From contig CBDFLS010000002.1 of the NCBI GenBank assembly GCA_965249185.1, positions 1-64,000 of the forward strand: a stretch of DNA of 64,000 bases, written 5' to 3'. This stretch comes from CBDFLS01 sp965249185 (GTDB taxonomy: Bacteria > Chloroflexota > Dehalococcoidia > Lucifugimonadales > Australimonadaceae). The notes beneath the pieces were generated by a model, which saw only the letters and a list, made by a program, of their open reading frames with translations, was not told where the DNA came from and made no database searches. Positions 1 to 8,620 of this stretch are shown here, piece after piece. Within the stretch, counting starts at the first letter, position 1. The number at the start of each line of letters is the position of its first letter. The position numbers and the translations under genes are program-made.

Positions 1-570
1 CGTTACCGCCCACTGGCCATCCCGCTACTGGTGGCGCTTCCTCTCAGCGGGTCCCGATGGGGCGTGGCGGTGGCCAGCGTGGTCCTGGTGGCGATGCTCG
101 TGGCTCGCGCGGTTCCATGGAAGGCGTGGGTGGCCATCTTGGGGTGCAGCGTAGTACTCACCGTCCCATTCTGGGCGGACCTCGGCCACTCGTTACTGGG
201 CAGGGGCACCGGCAGCGCCGAGCTGGGGGCTATCGCGGCGGTGGAGGCAGAGGCATTCACCCGCCTGTCCTCTAACGTCGCGCCCCAGCCGCTCCCCCGG
301 GGCATCTCGTATCAGTACGGCGCCCATTCAGCGCCCGTTCGGGTCGGCATTGAGGGCGGGATACTCTCGGCGCTGGCCTGGCTTTTCCTCTCCGGGTATG
401 CCATCTGGCGCGGGCATGGGGCCGTGCGCTGGCTCGCAATCGCGCTTTTGGGGCTCTCAATGCTCGACTACTACACCTGGCAGCCCTATCAGCTCTCGAT
501 GGTCTGGTGGCTCGTCATAGGCATCTCAGCGCGTAAGAATCGGAACATGGAGGCCCGTCATGGATCGTAG
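1..570 (+). CDS. Membrane protein, O-antigen-ligase-like C-terminal part (5' partial)
   Basis: The reading frame is open from the first base of the window, so the N-terminus is missing. About 190 residues are visible, with four or five hydrophobic segments. The C-terminal part (a short loop before an EGG motif, then two helices and a D-Y-Y-x-W motif before the last helix) resembles the end of O-antigen ligase/polymerase (Wzy/WaaL-type) membrane proteins. The 3' end overlaps the next gene by 11 bp, so it is probably the first visible gene of the same transcript as the virus-like operon. Whether it acts on glycans is inference; it may simply be a polytopic membrane protein. Confidence 0.55.
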   Translation, partial: RYRPLAIPLLVALPLSGSRWGVAVASVVLVAMLVARAVPWKAWVAILGCSVVLTVPFWADLGHSLLGRGTGSAELGAIAAVEAEAFTRLSSNVAPQPLPRGISYQYGAHSAPVRVGIEGGILSALAWLFLSGYAIWRGHGAVRWLAIALLGLSMLDYYTWQPYQLSMVWWLVIGISARKNRNMEARHGS

Positions 571-2686
571 GGTTCTTTTCGTCCCGGCTATCATCGCGTT
601 CATCGCCATTGTGGCGCTCGCCCTGGCTCCCACGGTGCTCCAGAATGCCGCCAATACAGGCGGTGGTGGTGGCACCGGGTCCGTCTGGGCGGTCTGCTAT
701 CAGGAGCTCCGCAACCTCGTGGACCTCGTGCCGGTCATCTATTACGCGATGGTGGCGATGATCCTGGTTGCCGCCGTCGGCAGCGTGTGGCTCATCAACC
801 GTCAGAACATGGGCGGCGGCGGGCTCGGCGGCGCGCAGGCGGGCTTCGCCCGCTGGCCCATCCTGGTGTTCGTGGCCATGTTCGCCATTGTCGCTGCGCT
901 CACCGTCCCGTCCACCGTGGGCTGGCAGAAGACGGTCAAGGCAGCGGTCACCACCTGCGTGCTCAGGGACGGCTCGCTGGCCATGACGGGCAACCTCCAG
1001 ATGGGCGACTTCAATATCACCGGGGCTGATAGCATCGTGGCCACCAGCGGCACGGCGCTGTCTGTCCCCACCACCGGAACGACGTTCGCCACAACGGCCG
1101 GCGTCCAGACGCTCTCCAGTAAGACGCTCGTGGCCCCGGCCCTCGGCACGCCCGCATCTGGCGTGCTCACCAACGCCACCGACCTGCCGATCAGCACGGG
1201 GGTCTCGGGGCTGGCCGCCGGCGTGGCGGCCGCCCTTGGAACGCCCAGCAGCGCCAACCTGGCAACGGCGGTCACGGACGAGACTGGTTCGGGCCTGATC
1301 GTATTCGCCACCAGCCCAACCCTCATTACTCCCGCCCTCGGCACACCGGCCTCGGGGGTGCTGACCAACGCCACCGACCTGCCGATCAGCACGGGAGTAT
1401 CGGGGCTGTCCGCTGGGGTGGCGGCCGCCCTGGGGACACCCAGCAGCGCCAATCTCGCCACAGCGGTCACAGACGAGACTGGTAGTGGGCTGCTGGTGTT
1501 CGCAACCAGCCCCACCCTCACATCGCCGACTATCGCCACGTCCCCGACGGCGGCGGGAGCGACATGGGCCGACCTCGGGATCGTCTCATCGGTGGACATC
1601 AACGGCGGGACCATAGACGGCGCCACGATAGGCGGGACCAGCGCGGGCGCCGGCACGTTCACCTCATTGAATCTCACGGGTGGCAACATATCCGGCGTCG
1701 GCAGCATCACATTGGATTCCATCATTGCCGACGCGACGGAGATCATCATAGATTCGGCTCAGGTTGGGACCAACATAGGGTCTGGCCCATCTGCAGGCGT
1801 CTACTCCACCTTCCGTTACTCTAAAACAGCTTCAGCGGGTGGGGTTAGTGGACTGCGCTTGGGCGGAGTGCTCACGGCCGCTGCCAACGGCGACTCCATC
1901 CGGTTCATAGAAATGAGCGCGCTCGCTTCCACGGTGGCTTCCGGCACATTCACAGGGCTGTCGGGGGGCGGCATCTTCATGGCGCCGGGGAACTTCACCA
2001 AGACTGGCTCTGGAACCATCGACACGTTCAGCGGCATCTACATCGCCAACGCGCCCACCATCGGAACCACCAACTGGGCCATGTACATAGACGCGGGCAA
2101 CGTTCGCATCGATGGCGAGATCGGAGCATCGGGCACCCGCGTCTCGAAGATATGGACGGTGGACCAGGACACCACCAACGCCGAGGTCGTCTCCTCGTCG
2201 GAGCTGTTCAAGACGAACATCGTCCCCTACACGGGGAGCGCGACTGCCATCCTGCGCGCAGCGGAGGTCATCAAGTTCAAGCACGTTACCGACCTGGACC
2301 CGAGCGGGCGGCTGAAGCTGGGACTGGTCGCCGAGAGCCTTCAGACCGAGCCCACCATGACGCCCATCAAGAGCTACCCCGTAGGGTGGACTACAAAGAC
2401 GGTACGAAACGAGAAGGGGCAGAACGTCCAGGTGCAGGAGCCCACCTCATTCCAGGCTGCACCAGGAATCGACACCGGGGCCCTCTCTGCCGTTCTGGTC
2501 AAGGGATTCCAAGAGATAGAAGCCCGCGTGACCGACCTGGAGAAGACGAAGGGGACCCTCTCGAAGCGCCCACCATGCAACAACGGGAACAGGGGCAAGA
2601 CCTTCACCGTGTTGACCCTGACGGGCGACCTTTTCCAGGTGTGTTTGAGGAGCGGGTCAGGAACCTACGATTGGGTCACGAAGTAG
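560..2686 (+). CDS. Membrane-anchored fibre protein with tail-fibre repeats and S74-type chaperone end
   Basis: 708 residues. The N-terminus has about three hydrophobic helices (near residues 5-28, 58-80 and 97-120), then a long Gly/Ser/Thr-rich stalk. The stalk contains two near-identical repeats of about 64 residues (around 190-253 and 254-317) with the A-L-G-T-P-x-S-G-x-L-T-N-A-T pattern common in phage tail fibres. Around residues 550-640 is a segment like the peptidase S74 intramolecular chaperone (KTNIV..., then a GLVAE motif), followed by a short coiled coil (EIEARVTDLE). S74 domains trimerise fibres and often self-cleave. A fibre with its own membrane anchors is unusual; it suggests a membrane-containing particle or a cell-surface appendage. 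The ATG overlaps the previous gene. Confidence 0.7.
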   Translation: MDRRVLFVPAIIAFIAIVALALAPTVLQNAANTGGGGGTGSVWAVCYQELRNLVDLVPVIYYAMVAMILVAAVGSVWLINRQNMGGGGLGGAQAGFARWPILVFVAMFAIVAALTVPSTVGWQKTVKAAVTTCVLRDGSLAMTGNLQMGDFNITGADSIVATSGTALSVPTTGTTFATTAGVQTLSSKTLVAPALGTPASGVLTNATDLPISTGVSGLAAGVAAALGTPSSANLATAVTDETGSGLIVFATSPTLITPALGTPASGVLTNATDLPISTGVSGLSAGVAAALGTPSSANLATAVTDETGSGLLVFATSPTLTSPTIATSPTAAGATWADLGIVSSVDINGGTIDGATIGGTSAGAGTFTSLNLTGGNISGVGSITLDSIIADATEIIIDSAQVGTNIGSGPSAGVYSTFRYSKTASAGGVSGLRLGGVLTAAANGDSIRFIEMSALASTVASGTFTGLSGGGIFMAPGNFTKTGSGTIDTFSGIYIANAPTIGTTNWAMYIDAGNVRIDGEIGASGTRVSKIWTVDQDTTNAEVVSSSELFKTNIVPYTGSATAILRAAEVIKFKHVTDLDPSGRLKLGLVAESLQTEPTMTPIKSYPVGWTTKTVRNEKGQNVQVQEPTSFQAAPGIDTGALSAVLVKGFQEIEARVTDLEKTKGTLSKRPPCNNGNRGKTFTVLTLTGDLFQVCLRSGSGTYDWVTK

Positions 2687-2692
2687 GAACAT

Positions 2693-3703
2693 ATGCGCCT
2701 CTTGCGCCGGTTCATCCTCATAGGCTTGGTGGCAGCGCTCGCCCTGCTGACTGGGCGGGCGTTCGCCATCGAGCAGGCCACCATCGTGCAGGTCAACGAC
2801 GTTTCGATCTTCCGCAACCTACTGGAAACGGGCGACTTCCTGGTGCTGGCCGAGTACCGCATCGAATACACCACGCTTCCCAGCGAGCACGCCGGCGAGG
2901 CGTATATCGTCCGGCTGCTGGACGGGACCACCGAGAAGGCCAGAAACACGCCCTACCCGTTCAACGACATAGGCTACGGGTATGGGGTGGTCTCCATGTA
3001 TCTGAGCGCCGCCGAGTTCACGTCCTCGGCGCTCACCTGGGGCACATCGGGCTACACCGTGCGGCTGGAGGGCAACCCCGGCCTCACCTTCACCGGCGGG
3101 CCCCAGGGCTACGACGAGACGATAGCGGCGGGCGATTACTCCACCGGCTCGACGGCCGCTACCAACATCGCGCAACTGGGCACGGAGGTGATCGCCATCG
3201 CAACGGTGCTCCAGCAGCAATGGCAGATCACCATGCTCACCGAGGCGGGCAACCGGATCGCCACTGGGAACGCCACCAGCTACTTCACACTCGCCATCCC
3301 GGGCCTGCGCTCGATGGCACCGGACATCTTCGAGGTCACCACCACGGCGCCGACCTTCACCGATGATGTCCACCCATCCACGCTGGCGAACACGTCCCGC
3401 GACCGATACAACGCCGTGACGTTCTTGAACCCTGCCTTCAATTCGCTGGCCGACGATATGAACCTGCCCCACGGGCTCATCCAATCGCTGCTGGTGGCCG
3501 TGGGCATCCTTACCCTCGTCGTAGTTGGGCTGAAGCTCGGGGGAGGCCAGGGGGCCGTCCTGGGGCTCGGTATGGGCATCATCATCATCATCCCGACGGC
3601 GATGTGGGCCGGCCTCATCGGGTGGGCGGCGGGAGCGTTGGCGCTGGGGATCATCGCCGTGCTCGCCGTGCTAAGGGTCGCCCGTGACTGGGTGGGCGCA
3701 TGA
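2693..3703 (+). CDS. Exported protein with C-terminal membrane helices, unknown function
   Basis: 336 residues. The N-terminus is a clear signal peptide (basic MRLLRR, hydrophobic core, A-F-A end). A central extracytoplasmic part of about 230 residues resembles nothing I recognise. Residues from about 262 to the end form two or three hydrophobic helices. It starts 6 bp after the fibre gene, and its stop overlaps the next start in an ATGA arrangement, so it is co-translated with its neighbours. The topology, a large outer domain held by C-terminal helices, is shared with the next gene product and suggests both sit in one membrane-bound assembly. No enzyme motif is visible. Confidence 0.6.
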   Translation: MRLLRRFILIGLVAALALLTGRAFAIEQATIVQVNDVSIFRNLLETGDFLVLAEYRIEYTTLPSEHAGEAYIVRLLDGTTEKARNTPYPFNDIGYGYGVVSMYLSAAEFTSSALTWGTSGYTVRLEGNPGLTFTGGPQGYDETIAAGDYSTGSTAATNIAQLGTEVIAIATVLQQQWQITMLTEAGNRIATGNATSYFTLAIPGLRSMAPDIFEVTTTAPTFTDDVHPSTLANTSRDRYNAVTFLNPAFNSLADDMNLPHGLIQSLLVAVGILTLVVVGLKLGGGQGAVLGLGMGIIIIIPTAMWAGLIGWAAGALALGIIAVLAVLRVARDWVGA

Positions 3704-5583
3704 GCACCACCAGGCAGGACATCATCAAGGCGCTGGCCCTTATCGGGGTCCTGGTCGGCCTCCTCGTGTTCTTTACGGCCCGAGCGCAGCAGCCCACGGA
3801 CTTCACCTACGTCATCCCAATCACCGTCTCGAATAACACCGGCGCGACCCTGGACGACTCACCGGTGGCCATCCCTATCCAGGTGGGGGCGCTGGTGGAC
3901 GGCGTGTACATCAACGCCTTTGGGACCGACCTTCTCTTTACTAACTCGGGCGGGACCGAGCTGGTCCACGGGCTCGCCCAGGATGTGAGCGTTACGAGCA
4001 CCACCACCTGGTGGGCGCCGGTCAATAGCCTGCCCAGCGGTGCGCTCACCACCGTCAACCTCTACATGGGGGCGGCCACGACGACGAACCCCCAGTATCT
4101 CCGGCTCTACGGGACAAGCGAGCTCGTGACGGTCACCGACGCGGCCAGCCTTGACGTGACCACCAACCTCACCGTCGAGTCGCAGGATACGGTTTCGGGG
4201 GCCCTGCCCGCCAGCGGCGACGTCTATCTGCTCCGCAAGGCGGAGTCCTACACCCTCGGGCTCACCAGCACCACCTCGGCCTTCTGGCGCGTGACGGCCG
4301 GCAGTTCCACGGAGAACCTGCTGCCAAACGCGATGGACACCACGGGCATTACTACCGAAGTGGGATGCGCGGCAGGCTCCCACCACCTCTGCGGGGATGA
4401 CCCGGTGGGAGCGCCCGATGACGACACAACATGGGTGCGGAACCCCATAGGGGGCTCGGCAAGTGAGGAGGATATTTACGAGCTGGCGGCGTCGGCCATC
4501 CCCACCGACTCGGTGATTACCAGCGTGACGGTTCATTGGCGCTCGCGGCTTGAAGGAGGCACGGCCAACGCCACGCCTTCGCTCTGCTTCACGTCCTGCG
4601 CCACCAGGACCACCGGGACGCCCTTCTCTACCGGCACCAGCTACACGGACCAGTCCGAGACGCTGGCGCGCCCCGGTGGCGGCTCGTGGGCTATCGCCGC
4701 TCTCGCGGACCTGGAAGTGGCGATGGACCTCACGGAGGCGGGCACCGGTGGGCATCGGCTCACCCAGGTCTACGTCTCGGTCGCCTACATTCCAGCGACC
4801 ACGCTCACCTACAGCCCGATCACAGCGGGCACCGAGTATGACATCCGGGGCACCTACGACGGCGTGAACATGGCCCTGCTCATCAACGACGTGGAGCAGG
4901 CCACCGCGGCCGTCACCGGAGCGGTCAACGTCACCACCGCCAACGTGCTCATCGGGTCCGGGGCGTGGAACGTAAGCATTGGCCGCAGCCGCATCGGGGG
5001 CACGTCCACCACCACGCCCACCTATGTGCTCGACTTGGATTACGAGCCGAGCCAGATAACACAGACCCAGGTTGGCAACGCCGGAAACTCATGGAACTGG
5101 CTGGGCACCATCACGGACCAGTCGGCGAGCACCAACAACGGCGCCTACACATTCGTCCGTGACTCGACGGGCATCACCGTGACGAGCGGGCCCCTCACCG
5201 CCGCCAACAACGTCTCCATCATCTCGGCCACCGAAACATTCCCCACGGCGTTCGGGGGAGCCCCGGTGGACGACCCCCTGGGCGACTCGTTTGACGAGTC
5301 GCAGGCGGTCGCGTGGCCCTTCTCTATCATCACAAGCCAGTCGCCAGCGGGCATACCCGTGTCGTTTCTCATGCTCACGCTGGCAGCGGTGCTCGGCATC
5401 ATGGCGGGGTTCGCCGCCTACGCGGGGACCAAGATGCCGGCGGCGGGCCTGATAGCTTCGGGGCTGGTGGCCAGCATCATCATCTACATGGGCCCGGTGG
5501 CCAATGTGATAGTCCTGCTCATCGTTATTTCAGTCATCGCCCTGCTGGTACTGCTGCCCAGGCCGTTTGAGGCGCAGGCATGA
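3700..5583 (+). CDS. DUF2341-like surface protein with C-terminal membrane helices
   Basis: 627 residues. An N-terminal hydrophobic segment (about 10-28, ending A-R-A-Q) looks like a signal peptide. Residues about 35-140 match the general pattern of DUF2341-type beta-sandwich domains (a Y-V-I-P-I-T-V-S-N start, later T-x-W-W-x-P-V). A second region around 370-470 looks like a lectin/laminin-G-like sandwich. The C-terminus (about 545-620) has two or three hydrophobic helices. Rich in Thr, Ser and Asn, as in outer-surface proteins. Start and stop overlap both neighbours by 4 bp. A role in particle or cell attachment is inference. Confidence 0.6.
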   Translation: MSTTRQDIIKALALIGVLVGLLVFFTARAQQPTDFTYVIPITVSNNTGATLDDSPVAIPIQVGALVDGVYINAFGTDLLFTNSGGTELVHGLAQDVSVTSTTTWWAPVNSLPSGALTTVNLYMGAATTTNPQYLRLYGTSELVTVTDAASLDVTTNLTVESQDTVSGALPASGDVYLLRKAESYTLGLTSTTSAFWRVTAGSSTENLLPNAMDTTGITTEVGCAAGSHHLCGDDPVGAPDDDTTWVRNPIGGSASEEDIYELAASAIPTDSVITSVTVHWRSRLEGGTANATPSLCFTSCATRTTGTPFSTGTSYTDQSETLARPGGGSWAIAALADLEVAMDLTEAGTGGHRLTQVYVSVAYIPATTLTYSPITAGTEYDIRGTYDGVNMALLINDVEQATAAVTGAVNVTTANVLIGSGAWNVSIGRSRIGGTSTTTPTYVLDLDYEPSQITQTQVGNAGNSWNWLGTITDQSASTNNGAYTFVRDSTGITVTSGPLTAANNVSIISATETFPTAFGGAPVDDPLGDSFDESQAVAWPFSIITSQSPAGIPVSFLMLTLAAVLGIMAGFAAYAGTKMPAAGLIASGLVASIIIYMGPVANVIVLLIVISVIALLVLLPRPFEAQA

Positions 5584-5927
5584 GCGTTCGCTTCTGGATG
5601 ATCTACACGATGATGTGGGCAGTGCTCACGCTCATATCGAACGTGGGGGACGCCACGCTCTACGATGCGGCGTTCGGCACACGGCTCGACTACCTGCTGG
5701 GCTTCCAGGTGGACCAGGTGGGAGCGGGGTTCGGGTTTATCGGTATCCCCCGGGCGGGCATTAGCCTGCTCACAACCACCCTGCCGAAGCTGGCCCTGTT
5801 CGATTACCAGATGTTCCAGGGCGACCTGGAGATGGTGCGCTGGTTCCTGGCCGCCGCGTTCGGCGTCCCGCTCATCGTCGGCTTCGTGATGGGATTCATA
5901 GGTGTGGTGAGAGGAGTCTGGTCATAA
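5580..5927 (+). CDS. Small membrane protein of the virus-like operon
   Basis: 115 residues with a hydrophobic helix at the N-terminus (about 5-22) and another at the C-terminus (about 90-112). The ATG lies in an ATGA overlap with the preceding stop, and its own end abuts the next start at 5927, so it belongs to the same translationally coupled series. I recognise no family. By position it could be an accessory subunit of the membrane assembly encoded around it. Confidence 0.55.
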   Translation: MSVRFWMIYTMMWAVLTLISNVGDATLYDAAFGTRLDYLLGFQVDQVGAGFGFIGIPRAGISLLTTTLPKLALFDYQMFQGDLEMVRWFLAAAFGVPLIVGFVMGFIGVVRGVWS

Positions 5928-8242
5928 TGCTAGACGAAGAAGGCAGCGAGATATTCGGCCCGTCGGAACGCCCGGAGGAGGTCGAGCCGTCGAATAAGCC
6001 CCGGGTAACGCTGACCAAGCTGACCAAGGCGGAGCCCGACGCGCCGATCCCCTTCAAGAGCAAGCAGCACCCCATGCTCATCAAAAAGCCGGTCAACAAA
6101 CGCACGGCGGCGGGCCCCTTGAGCGCCTTCGAGCGTGACGAACAGCGCAGCAAGCCGGGCACAAGGGAACTGGCGGGCATTGCGGGCCTCAGTAGGCGGG
6201 AGAGCATGCCTTTGCCGGAGAAGGACCAGGCGGTCATCGACATGATAGTTGGCATGATCCCCGTCGTCGGGACAGGGATCGCGGCCGCGGGGCTCACGCA
6301 GGGCTGGGGCAAGATGACGCCTTTCCAGCGGGCAAAGGCCGTCGGACTCATCGCGCTCTCGGCGGGCGCCGACGTGCTGATCGTGGGCTCTAGTATCCGC
6401 GTGCTCAATCAGGCGGCCAGGGGCGGCATCGTCAAGCAGACGCTCTCCGCCGAGAAGGCGTCTGAGGTCGTGGGGCTGGCGAAGGTCGGCGTCAAGGCCA
6501 CACCAGCCACCAAAGAGATACGTTCGCTTGATGCAGCAGGGATCACCCATGTGAGCACCAGGCGGGCCACCATCCGAGGGGGGAAGGTCAAAGAGGTTTC
6601 CGTCGTTGCCACCGGCGGCTCGAAGCACCAGGAGCAGGTGGCCGCGCTCGGTAAGGCGCTGGGAGGTGGGGATAAGACGTTCTCCAGCATCATCAAGCGC
6701 GTTACCGTTGAGGCACCCGCCACGCCCATCGGGATGAGGCATATGGGAGCCACCGTTAGGGCCCTTGAAGCGGGCGGGAGGAGGGTGAACCGGCTCGTCA
6801 TAGACGTGAGTACACGGCTGAACAAAGCCGACGCGAAAAAGGTCGTGGAGCACTTCTCCAGGTCCGGTGCGGATGAAGGCATCCTTTACGCACCGTTTCC
6901 CAAGCGAATAACGATCCGGTCCACCCAGGCGGCACAGACGGCGGGGAGGCCAACGCGCGCCACCAAGGAGGCGACGCGGCTAGAGCGAGACATCGAGGAG
7001 CTGCTGAGCAATCGCCCGGGGTCCGGCGGCTTCATCGCTGCCGAGTCAGCCAGGCGGGGCGGACGGGCGGCGCTCGCGGCATCCGAACGGCTATCGAAGT
7101 CCACGGCCCGGGTTCGCACGGAGCTCGGCAAGAGGGGGGTCGCTGCCAAGACGGAGAACATCGTAGTCGGAGCCGCTTCCAAGGGTGGCAAGACGCGCAT
7201 TCAGCGCGTGCTGAAGCTGGAGCCAGAGGCTCCCGTGCGCGGCGTACGGGTCAAAGAACCCGTGGCGGCGGGAGGCGGGCGTGGCCCCGCCAATTTCTTT
7301 GCGGGTGGGGCGTCCAGCACCAAGGGCGGACGCCTAACAAGGGTGACTGGCAGCGGCGGGCCCAAGACGGTATTCGCCGTATCGCCGGGCACGCTCATCA
7401 TCGCCCCCGGCACCACGAAGGGCGGGGCCACGGTGCCGAAGGTGGACGGAGGCGGGACGGGGGCGCCAACACGAACCCCCGACGTGACCCCGGATACCAC
7501 GCCGACCGTGACGCCTGGCAAAGATCCGGAGATCGCCGAGCCCGCAAGGACTCCGTTCACGCCGCAACTGCCTGGCACAACCGGGCCCATACCGGGTATC
7601 GCGGTGCCAGACATCGACGTTGAAACAGAGCCGAGGACGCCCCCCATCAAAGAACCCAAGGAACCCAAGAGGGCGCCCAAAAAGGAGCCCACAGAGACAC
7701 CCACAGATGAGCCCACGAGAAAGTCCACCAGGACAACACCAGATGAACCTGGGAGCTCGCGGATCACCACGCCGTCCACCACCGGCAAGCTGCCCGGGCC
7801 GGGCCCAGGCCGCACCCCTGACCCAACCAAGACGCCACGGCCGCTGCCCGACCCCGAGAAGCTAAAGACGCCCGCTCCTATCCGCACCAGGACAGGGCAG
7901 TTTACACGCGCGGCCACCACCGGGCAGCGCTATAAGCTGCCTGGAGGCAAGAGCCTACCGCCCGGCGTCTACCCGCGTGAGGTGGCCTGGACGCAGGGGT
8001 TCGTCCAGATCACGCTCAACCTCGACACGGGCGCCCGGCGCACGGCGCTGACGCGGAAGCGTGGCACCCCTAAGACGACGTTCGCCGTCACCAGGACGGA
8101 TAAGACGCCACCCGACGAGCAGCGCCTCCGAATGGGGTTCGAGCGGCTGCACGTCACGTCGAAGTCACTGTCATTCGCGCTGGACCGGCAGCGCGCTCAG
8201 GGTAGGAACGGCAACCCGTTCAAGCGCAGAAGGAGGATGTGA
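5927..8242 (+). CDS. Large basic protein with Thr/Pro-rich linker and C-terminal NPFKRRRRM tag
   Basis: 771 residues. Residues about 100-160 contain one hydrophobic stretch of the M-I-P-V-V-G-T-G-I-A-A-A type seen in membrane-interacting toxin or phage proteins. The middle is Lys/Arg/Ala-rich; residues about 510-660 are a disordered Thr/Pro/Asp/Lys linker. The last 100 residues appear folded and end in a strongly basic NPFKRRRRM. The next gene product ends in almost the same tag. Basic composition and length would suit a nucleic-acid-binding or injected virion protein, but that is a guess. It starts immediately after the preceding gene. Confidence 0.55.
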   Translation: MLDEEGSEIFGPSERPEEVEPSNKPRVTLTKLTKAEPDAPIPFKSKQHPMLIKKPVNKRTAAGPLSAFERDEQRSKPGTRELAGIAGLSRRESMPLPEKDQAVIDMIVGMIPVVGTGIAAAGLTQGWGKMTPFQRAKAVGLIALSAGADVLIVGSSIRVLNQAARGGIVKQTLSAEKASEVVGLAKVGVKATPATKEIRSLDAAGITHVSTRRATIRGGKVKEVSVVATGGSKHQEQVAALGKALGGGDKTFSSIIKRVTVEAPATPIGMRHMGATVRALEAGGRRVNRLVIDVSTRLNKADAKKVVEHFSRSGADEGILYAPFPKRITIRSTQAAQTAGRPTRATKEATRLERDIEELLSNRPGSGGFIAAESARRGGRAALAASERLSKSTARVRTELGKRGVAAKTENIVVGAASKGGKTRIQRVLKLEPEAPVRGVRVKEPVAAGGGRGPANFFAGGASSTKGGRLTRVTGSGGPKTVFAVSPGTLIIAPGTTKGGATVPKVDGGGTGAPTRTPDVTPDTTPTVTPGKDPEIAEPARTPFTPQLPGTTGPIPGIAVPDIDVETEPRTPPIKEPKEPKRAPKKEPTETPTDEPTRKSTRTTPDEPGSSRITTPSTTGKLPGPGPGRTPDPTKTPRPLPDPEKLKTPAPIRTRTGQFTRAATTGQRYKLPGGKSLPPGVYPREVAWTQGFVQITLNLDTGARRTALTRKRGTPKTTFAVTRTDKTPPDEQRLRMGFERLHVTSKSLSFALDRQRAQGRNGNPFKRRRRM

Positions 8243-8550
8243 TGGCTGCGAATCCAACTATCGTCCCACCGCGCAGCTTAGAAAAAGCGTTGGCCTACCT
8301 ACGCCGCGGTGGAGAGATCATCATCCCAACGGCGTACCGGACGACAGTACTGGATGGCAAAACGCTCAAACGGTTTGAAGCGGCCGGCACGTACCTGCTA
8401 AAAGAGGACGGGGAAGGGTATCGAATGAGAAGCGGGAAGGGGAGCGTCTACCTTCTCCCAGGACAGCTCCGCTACTTTGGGCCGCCACCATCGGCTCTCA
8501 CACCGAAGCGCCCACCCGCCAACCCGTTCAAGCGCCGCCGCAAGATGTAG
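8242..8550 (+). CDS. Small protein sharing the C-terminal NPFKRRRKM tag
   Basis: 102 residues from the ATG at 8242, which overlaps the preceding TGA and follows a strong AGGAGG at 8231-8236. No known domain. A central segment (E-I-I-I-P-T-A-Y, then G-T-Y-L-L-K) suggests a small beta-rich fold. The end, NPFKRRRKM, repeats the end of the 771-residue protein upstream with one Arg-to-Lys change, while the rest of the two proteins is not obviously related. The shared tag suggests a common partner or destination. Confidence 0.6.
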   Translation: MAANPTIVPPRSLEKALAYLRRGGEIIIPTAYRTTVLDGKTLKRFEAAGTYLLKEDGEGYRMRSGKGSVYLLPGQLRYFGPPPSALTPKRPPANPFKRRRKM

Positions 8551-8572
8551 GCACTAGCAAGCCTTAATCTCA

Positions 8573-8603
8573 CTGGTAGTGTGCATCTTCTCTTGACTAC
8601 CAG
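8573..8603. promoter_or_regulatory. Inverted repeat just upstream of the integrase
   Basis: CTGGTAGT (8573-8580) and ACTACCAG (8596-8603) form an 8-bp perfect inverted repeat with a 15-base loop. The right arm runs into the AGGAGG ribosome site of the integrase gene. It could be an operator, a translation-blocking hairpin, or a weak terminator of the operon upstream. Confidence 0.4.
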
Positions 8604-8620
8604 AGGAGGTGTTACTACTC

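Noticed and set aside
802..1749. Long open frame opposite the fibre gene (315 codons)
   Set aside because: It is antisense to the repetitive, Gly/Thr/Ser-rich fibre codons, has no ribosome site, and its protein merely mirrors the repeats.
2152..3366. 404-codon frame crossing two genes of the left operon
   Set aside because: Arg/Gly/His-rich out-of-frame translation spanning the gene border; both real genes have good starts and domain patterns.
7201..7920. 239-codon minus-strand frame
   Set aside because: Complement of the Thr/Pro/Lys-rich linker of the 771-residue protein; Val/Gly-rich artefact.
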